A DNA stretch of 64,000 bases, from positions 18,986,826 through 19,050,825 of the forward strand of contig CM026559.1 in NCBI GenBank assembly GCA_015143295.1, read 5' to 3'. Both the position numbers and the translations under genes were made by a program. Source of the DNA: Tetracentron sinense. Lineage: Eukaryota; Streptophyta; Magnoliopsida; Trochodendrales; Trochodendraceae. Position 1 is the first letter of the stretch. Every line of letters begins with the position of its first letter. Positions 57,274-64,000 of the stretch are shown piece by piece. The notes beneath the pieces are model-generated. The model was not told the origin of the DNA. It saw only the letters and a program-made list of their open reading frames with translations, and searched no databases.

Positions 57274-59917
57274 TGTGGACAAGGATTTCGATCCCGCCCA
57301 CAAGGATGGGTATATGCCCTGGCGATGGTCGGTTGATTTTAAGTTTAGAGTCACTACCTATTTATTCAGTAGGGATAGGTCCCAGTCAATGGATAAGGTC
57401 TTGGTCTGGTCAGAGTTCTAGGCAAGAGATTCGGTTAAGCCCAGGGAAGGTGTTAGGCAACCCGGCACTTCCCTCATATGACGGTTCCCTACTTCCTAAG
57501 TTTAAGCCATTTAATTGACAAGTATTAATCAAATGCCGTTGATTTAGTTTATACTAACTCAAGAAGGGGAAAGCTAAACTAGGGTTGGGTTCGAGTTGGG
57601 CTGCCTATGTACTCACATTGGGGTGAGATTAGACCGAGCGTAGTTCTGGCACATGAGCTCGTGCCGAGGCTAAGGGGTGTGTTGTGTGTGCACTATGGGT
57701 GGCTTGGGGTCTAGTCTGGTAGATTAGGGTTGAATTGACCAGGTTGGTCAAGTGCTTAGCTTGATTGGTTGGGCCTGGTAGGCCAAGGTTCAAGCCCGGT
57801 AGGCTTAGGCCTGGTAGGCCGAGGTTAAAGCTCGGTAGGCTTAGGCCCGACAAGCTGAGAAGGAGTCCGATAGAGTAGGGTTTGGCCCGCTAGGCCTAGG
57901 TTCGGCTCGGTAGGCCTAGGGTTAAGCCCGGTAGGCTTGGGTCGGCCCAGTAGGCCTAGGGTTAAGCCCGGTAGGCTTGGTTCGGCCCGGTAGGCCTAGG
58001 GATGAAGCCCGATAGGCTTGAATCTGCCTGGTAGGCCTAGGGTTAAGGCCCATACAGTTTTATAGTCCTTTAAAGTTGCTTAAGAGTTTGGATGGATTTT
58101 CCCAAAATTAGTCAAGTTGATTGGACTAAGCATGGTTAAGACATGGATTTAACCATGGTTAGTCGAATTAACCAAGGTAAAGCATTCTACAATGTTAAAA
58201 ATGCCATTTGGGATTTTTCCAAAATTTTTAGGATTTTTCCAGGTTAATTTGGTGAGTTAACCATGGTTAACTTTTAATCGTGGTTGAATTAACCATGGTT
58301 AACTTTTAATCGTGGTTGAATTAACCATGGTTAAGTCAGGATAGGGCTTGGTCAAGATCAGGCCGGACCCCAGGAGTCATGGCCAAGTCAGTGGAGGGCT
58401 CCCATGGGCTGTGGGCCTATTGTGGGGATCAAAAAGTCAAAGAATACTATCGGTAATAGGATTACCGACAGTGAGCATGATTTTTGGGCAACTTTGGCCC
58501 CCTGTAACTCGGGTTAGACAGGGAGTTATGGGGCCCATATCATATGGATTTGAAGTCTGGGATGAGGGAAATCCAATGGACCTGGTTTAGGCTTTAGGGG
58601 TGGCTGGGTGTGGCCCTGTTAGTACATCCCATAAAATGATGAATGTCGGCAATAGGATTGCCGACATTCTGACTGTTTTCCCTTTTTTGAGTTTTAACCC
58701 TAGTTAAGCTCAACTAGGAGTCATGGTTCCTTCTGATGAATTGTAGGGGAGATCCTGAGGATTAACCCTGACCCTTGATTGGGCCTTGGGGAAGCTTAGG
58801 TGGGGTCCACAATGGCCACAAAGATATGCTGTCGGGGTGTCGGTACTGAGTTTACCGACACCCTGAGATTTTCTTTTAATTAAAATTCAGCCTATGTGCT
58901 GCTACGGGGAGTGAACCTGGGGTTCCCTCATGGCTTGAGGGACCCCCAGAACTCTAATAGGGCTATGCTACACAGTGTTGTGCCCTCAGGGAGGTTCCCC
59001 ACACCTATGGAGGTAGAAGAGACCCCCCCCATTAGGGTATACTTGTAAAACCCAAAACAAAGTCCCCTGGATTGGACCAGGGGCTCACATGTGATGTCAA
59101 AACAAGTGCAAAAATGGGTTGGAGGAAGCCCTACGCTGCTGCTGTGTCACTGGAGTTGCTGGAGGTCATTGGGAGAGGCGATGGTGCTGTGGCGGAGTTG
59201 GGCGGTGCTGCACAGGGGCTATAAGCGATTGGGGGTGCTGCTACGACCTCAAAGAGTAGCTAGGAAAGCCTGAGGGTCTGAGGGTATGCCTAATTTCTAA
59301 CAGGGATTCGAGTATGGGATTTTCCGATCCTTCTCACTGCCATAGGGGTGTCCCATTTATAGGGGAGTCCCTTAGGGACACCCCTGGTATTAGGACAAGG
59401 TTAGGAGATGGTATGATGGTGAAGTGGGGGTTTTGCAGGTCGGAGAGGGGTTATACAGGCGTGCACTGACTGAGTAGGGAGGGTGGCGTGCTGCAGGAAG
59501 AAGACGAGTAGGGTGTCGGTAATAGTATTACGGACACCCCAAGTGTTTTGCGAAACTGGGTGTCGGTAATCCGATTACCGACCCCATGGTTTCTTATCCA
59601 ACAGGCCTTCGGCTTGAGGTTCAAGCCCTAAAGGCCTAGGGCTTGGCTAGGTTTGGCTAGGCTAGGCTTGGCTAGGCTAGGCTTGGCAAGGCTTGGCTGG
59701 GCTAGGCTTAGGTAGGGTTAGGGCTAGGCTAGGGTTTACCTAGGGTTTTGCCCTAGGGTTCACCTAGAGTCTATTAGGGTCCCCCTAGGGTCAACTAGGG
59801 TTTACCTAGGGTTTGTCCCAAGGTCTATTAAGGTCACACCTAGGGTTAGGGGTTTTGACCATGGTTAAGAAAGATTAACCATGGTTAGGCTATGGATGTA
59901 AAAATTGGGTGCTTACA
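57274..59917 (-). repeat. 5' LTR of K (2644 bp)
   Basis: TG at 59917 (TGTAAGCACC on the minus strand) to CA at 57274. The minus-strand promoter motif CTATAAAT is at 59362-59355. Inverted repeats with GTCGGTAAT/ATTACCGAC-type arms lie at about 58446, 58645, 58833, 59514 and 59560. AAGCCCGGTAGGCTT and CGGTAGGCCTAGGG repeats lie at 57770-58050, AACCATGGTT repeats at 58245-58340, and GGCTAGGCTTGGC repeats at 59640-59720. Short open frames here are low-complexity shadows. Confidence 0.78.
57770..58050 (-). repeat. GGTAGGC minisatellite in the K LTR
   Basis: About ten short units alternating AAGCCCGGTAGGCTTGG and CGGCCCGGTAGGCCTAGGG with small changes. Confidence 0.7.
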
Positions 59918-61063
59918 ACAGTGTTCAAAAAAGTAAGAAGGGCGGATCTTCACTGTATTTGATAATTGCAATACACACATAAGATCTCGGCGAAATGCAT
60001 TTTGTCCCAATAGATTTGGTAGAAGACTTTGAATTTTGATGCATCTTAAAGTCTAGTAAATTCAAAAATATAAAAAAAAACTAGTATCATTAGGAGCCTT
60101 TGTTAGACATTAGGCCCTGAAAAGTCATTTAGATTGTAAGATTCTTATTGATTAGATTAATAAAGACATCTTCTTTATCTATTGTGAATTCATTATGGGT
60201 GATTGACCATGATCATGAGATGATCTATACGATAAGAGATATCGATAAAGGTCTCTAGGATATATTGTAGGAAAACTATGTGATAGGTATTGGACTATCA
60301 CAGGCAGATATAGCTTTCTAGTTCCTTATATCTTATATAGTAACAGCTATGGGTGAAGCTGGGCACTTCCCTTATATGGCTGCCATAATGCTAAGATGTT
60401 CTTAATGGTTGAGATATAGTTTCATCTCAAACTATTGTAGTGGAGACTACACATCAGCATATGGGTGCTTAAATGTACACTGACTAATTGCATGCAATGA
60501 GAAACCTCTTGCATAAACATACTATCAGATAGTTGGTCTCTTATTCACATTGAACAGTTTCGATGATCCTTAGATTTGATGAGTTCATTTATAATTGAGC
60601 AGTAATCTGACTGTTTTGATTGCACTAAAGTACTCTCTAACTGAGGGACTACGATAAGGTGATAGTTGGATAATCAGAACGCTGTTGGAGTCATGATGAA
60701 TTTCAAACAAGAAATTCATGCTCATTAAATTGAGAGATTATCCAAGTTTTGGGTAAGAGAGTCGATTAAGCTTAAGTCACTTGCAGATGATTTTGAAATC
60801 AAACAAGTTTGAAATATATTTTTAATAAAATATATTATACATAATAAAAGTTTTTTTCAAAATGTTTTACATGAGAAATGATTTCTCATTGCTTAATCAA
60901 ATGTATAGGTATACATATCGTATAGGTATTGTTTCTTCTTGATTAGGGGATAACTGTCACTCTCGCTATTAAATAACTAAATTACATAGTATAACAAATA
61001 TTTTTTTTTTTCAAAAGTTAGGAGGCAACTGCCCTTGCCCCTGATTATACCTTGTTAAGAACT

Positions 61064-61094
<31 letters not shown>

Positions 61095-61154
61095 AGAGAC
61101 AAGAGCAAAAGTTGACCCTTGCCCCGGGATCACCCATGTGTGTATACTTGTTTA
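59918..61154. other. Unclassified AT-rich DNA
   Basis: No open frame or RNA gene that I can support. An (AT)n microsatellite is at about 61060-61091 and poly-T at about 61000-61010. The style (short AT-rich lines with GAGTCATGATGAATTTC) could be an old LTR, but I could not place ends or a partner copy. Confidence 0.5.
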
Positions 61155-61278
61155 TAGGGGTGTCAATGGGTCGGGCTTAGGGTTTTTTGCTGTTGTGATT
61201 TTTGAATAGGCACATCTCGAACCCAACCCATTTACAATAGATTTTTGTGCCTTATATTTGGTTCGTTGACACCCCCTA
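61155..61278. mobile_element. Candidate hAT-type MITE (about 124 bp)
   Basis: Terminal inverted repeats TAGGGGTGTCAA (61155-61166) and TTGACACCCCCTA (61266-61278), one base different in the G run. TAGGGGTGTCAA is a familiar end of plant hAT MITEs. I could not see an 8-bp target duplication, so this remains a candidate. Confidence 0.45.
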
Positions 61279-61339
61279 ATTTGAAAAAGTAGTTCTAGAT
61301 GTGGCATGCATCAAATGGAATAAGACCCATCACTAGTGG

Positions 61340-62820
61340 TGGACCCTAAAAAAAAATTCGGTGAACCTCAAATCTAGGGTTTGAGTTGAGAACTCACAAG
61401 ATTAAGGGGATGGTAAAGGCTCCCTATAATTCAATCTACCCTTTTTAATGATTTTAACAATTAAGTTATTAAATAAAGGGATGATGAATTTAAAGTATGG
61501 AAATTGAGAGAAACATACAAACCGTAACACAAGGATTTTTACATGGAAACCCTTCTGGGAAAAACCACGGCACCTAGTCTAGCCATCAGAATCCACTAAG
61601 GCAAAGTTAACAAGAATTTACAAGACTCAAACTTGACTCCTTCGGACTCGACACTACGATCCTTCAGTTCTTAGTCCTCTATGCCTCGAAAATTCATCAT
61701 GTACTATCAAGTCCCATGATCAACTATAGCCGCTCATACTTCTCTTTGTGTCTCGAAAACAGTCCACGATCTTCCGATTGAACTCCGTCAATGACGGCTT
61801 CAGATTCCACGGACCAAATCACACTACCACGATCCTTGTCGGATCGATCTCCTTCACAAAGGCTCCAGAACATTCCGGCCAAGTTGTTCATTCCAGAATG
61901 GGTTGATGGCTTGATTGAAATCAACACCTAGATGGACTCCTTCAATGTACAAGTCCAAACAAGCAAGTATAGAGCCTTAGGCTTGCAAACTCTAGGTTGA
62001 AAGCATCAATCAAAGGGGAGGAGAACAATAAGATTCTAGATTTTTTATCAACTCTAGGATTTAAAAACCCTCTTTATACTCCCCCAAAGTTGTACCCCAC
62101 GAGCTAGAAGGGTTCCCATTATATAGAGGATCAAAAACCATGTTTAGAAGTTGCTAAAATAAATTAAAAACCAAAGAGACAAGCAATGGAGTCGTTTTAG
62201 CAAAACACCAATATCAGGGTCGACCCTGGAGGATGTTTGGGTCGACCCAACTTCCCACTTCGGTCAACCCAAACATCCCTCAGGGTCAGCCCTCATAATT
62301 TCAACATTCTGTTAAAATTCCCCATACAAAATTCCTTATACCCAACGTCGACCCTCAATGGGTAGGGTCGACCCTGAGGTGCAAACCTGAAATTAAAAAT
62401 TTATTTTTGGGTCTCATACCCTTCATGAAAGTGTTAGCTCTTTTTGATGTGGTCGTTTTGATATATTATAGAGCAAAATCCGAGCTACGGTTTGGGAGAT
62501 ATGGCACCTACAAGCAACCTTGGTTTTTTGAAAAATTTCAGAATTTTTAACATATTTTGCACTGCATATCTAATCACCTAGGGTCCGTATGATTTGTCAA
62601 GATCACTTACCACTTAAGGTATCATATTAGGATTATTCTAAGATAATTCCCACCTATGGTAACATGGTATCTAGGTCACTTACCATCCTATGAAGGAAAT
62701 GATCAACCGAGTCTTCAATGGTCTTCAACTTCACTTGTTTGCGGATGCTTGGCGGCAATGACACAAGATACACACGTAGACACCTAGATTCGCTTGTTTT
62801 GACACTGGCATATGCCAACA
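61340..62820 (-). repeat. 3' LTR of copia element N
   Basis: The LTR start (TGTTGGCATATGCC on the minus strand) is at 62820. A cluster of GGGTCGACCC-type palindromes is at 62216-62370, and the minus-strand CTATATAAT promoter motif at 62126-62118. Transcribed-region sequence resembling other copia LTRs extends to about 61340; the left boundary is approximate. It is related to tentative LTR O. Confidence 0.65.
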
Positions 62821-64000
62821 CAAAAAAGCATGGGCTTTACAATCTCTCCCTTTGGTAATTCCGTGGCAAAACCAAACTGAAGTACATGACTTGACACAAA
62901 CTCACCCAAACACATCAAAATGGTGAATCAGGACATTACATGACTCTAACATTATTACATGACACTATTTGACAAATCATCTTAAATTGAGACACTTAAG
63001 CTCTTTGTTAAGTAAAATATGTCTGCTATAACCTTGCACCTGCACATTCTCATAAACAAAACACCTAGTGAAGCATGTTTGGAATATGAAAATAAGTAAC
63101 CACAGGTAATGCAAGGAATGTTCTAAACTTGGGAAATAGTACCCAACATTCTCCTTCTTTTTGGCATAATTGCCAAAGGTAGGCAGGAAGCCAATATCAC
63201 AAAAAAATAACCAATTTAACACATGTATAACATCAAGGCAACCACAATACATGCAAGCAAATGCAGACAATGCAGGGACTAAAGAGCGGGGAACAAGATA
63301 GAAATATAAGGCACAAACTCCCCCTCAGCAACTCAGCTTGATCTTCTGTACCTAAGATCGAGGACACTACCAAAAACAGGACACTTAAGCTAAAAAGTCC
63401 CATGCCAAACAAAAAGAAAACAAATAATACTAATGCTAAAAAGGTATCATGTACTACACAAACATGCATCAAAAGCATTCCAAGTAGTAATAATTTAAAA
63501 TTACAAATCAAATGAAGAACATGATTAGTTAGTCCGACTAAGGATACACATCTAACTAAATCTCATGAAATGCTAAAGCATAGCCAATTCACTTAGTCAC
63601 GTTTAGTGAACAGTTCAAAATTGAAGCAATATGTGTGTAGTGGTGGTTTGATAAAATACTAGATCAAGGTTTCTTTCCCTTTCCAAGGATATGACATTAA
63701 CCACTAAGGGGACTCCAAGAGACAATTCTTAGATGTCAAACCTAGTTAGATCCAGATATGCTGATTTTTTACATTTTAGTGAAACTTTTTCCATTTTATT
63801 TGACTCAATATTTTTCTTTTATTTTTGGTCAAATACCTTTAAGCTTTGTAAGATTTCTTTTGATGTTCTTTATCTGAAGATATCTTTTCATGCAATGATG
63901 CTTTCATACTATCCAAGTAGGTAGTCTTGGCTATTGGCAGCAGGGACTTTCACTCTAGTGACCCAGATAGATACCTACTGTCCACCTAGGTAGCCATTTC
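62821..64000 (-). mobile_element. 3' internal region of copia element N
   Basis: Beside the LTR, the minus strand reads CCAAAGGGAGAGATTG (about 62853-62838), the polypurine tract typical of SIRE/Maximus-like copia elements. The rest to the window end has minus-strand frames under 100 aa, some hydrophobic (63511-63233), without recognisable pol motifs. This fits the long 3' region after pol in this group. No host gene is seen. Confidence 0.55.

Larger units (their letters stand above)
35951..59917 (-). mobile_element. Tat/Ogre-lineage Ty3/gypsy element K, 3'-truncated, split by C and M
   Basis: Read leftward from 59917: 5' LTR (59917-57274), primer site, leader, an extra ORF1, gag, protease, RT, a first RNase H, a second (Tat-type) RNase H, then the start of the integrase, cut at about 35951. 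A second RNase H domain and an ORF before gag are known marks of the Tat/Ogre group. Element C lies at 42344-52601 and solo LTR M at 53026-55353, both within ORF1. ACAGT at 59918 is the expected target duplication. Coding parts are full of stops and shifts. Confidence 0.85.

Noticed and set aside
59918..61154. A possible host gene between K and N
   Set aside because: No open frame of useful length and no exon-like conserved motifs; AT-rich with microsatellite.
63233..63511. 92-aa hydrophobic minus-strand frame as an env-like gene of N
   Set aside because: Too short and without partners in frame; hydrophobicity reflects T-rich sequence. An env-like ORF would need a longer relative to support it.

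Overview
This window is repeat-rich nuclear DNA from a plant, probably an angiosperm. It holds no recognisable host gene, rRNA, tRNA or CRISPR array. Nearly all of it is nested LTR retrotransposons. The evidence is initiator-Met tRNA primer sites, polypurine tracts, 5-bp target duplications, chromodomain-type Ty3/gypsy polyproteins (Tekay/Del-like), one Tat/Ogre-type Ty3 element with two RNase H domains, and SIRE/Maximus-like Ty1/copia pieces.

Layout, using letters I assigned. P (1-182, minus) is an LTR tip inserted in A (183-4108, plus; end of pol plus 3' LTR). A sits in the pol gene of D (4109-20721, minus; protease, gag and 5' LTR). The D LTR is split by B (7846-17651, plus; complete, TSD CATCC) and by solo LTR E (18196-20449, plus; TSD GATAG). 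D sits in copia element F (20722 to about 25503, minus), which also holds solo LTR G (21275-23456, minus; TSD ATAGG). A tentative plus-strand copia LTR, O (about 25504-27850), carries solo copia LTR H (26065-27559, minus; TSD CTCTC). I (27851-35108, plus) is a gag-only element whose 3' LTR is cut by LTR fragment J (35109-35950, plus). J is fused to the Tat/Ogre element K (35951-59917, minus). K holds C (42344-52601, minus; complete but mutated, TSD AAGCT) and solo LTR M (53026-55353, minus; TSD TCGCC). The right end has unclassified AT-rich DNA, a small MITE candidate, and the 3' LTR and 3' internal part of copia element N (minus).

Only B looks intact. Both reading blocks are open and its two 2317-bp LTRs differ at about two bases plus two homopolymer indels. 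Gag and Pol are separated by what looks like a 144-bp intron. Splicing would join them in frame, and Pol has no ATG of its own, so intron retention versus splicing could set the Gag to Gag-Pol ratio. The same intron in C (146 bp) and D (142 bp) has a different length modulo 3 but still joins in frame.

The most striking unexplained pattern is in the LTRs. In most families here, copia and gypsy alike, a cluster of short palindromes or inverted repeats lies upstream of the TATA box. In the gypsy chromovirus families a second, downstream tandem array has units that each fold as a hairpin. The unit sequence differs between copies while the pairing is kept, and the array lies 250-350 bp before a strongly conserved GCTGAG/CTCAGC hairpin.
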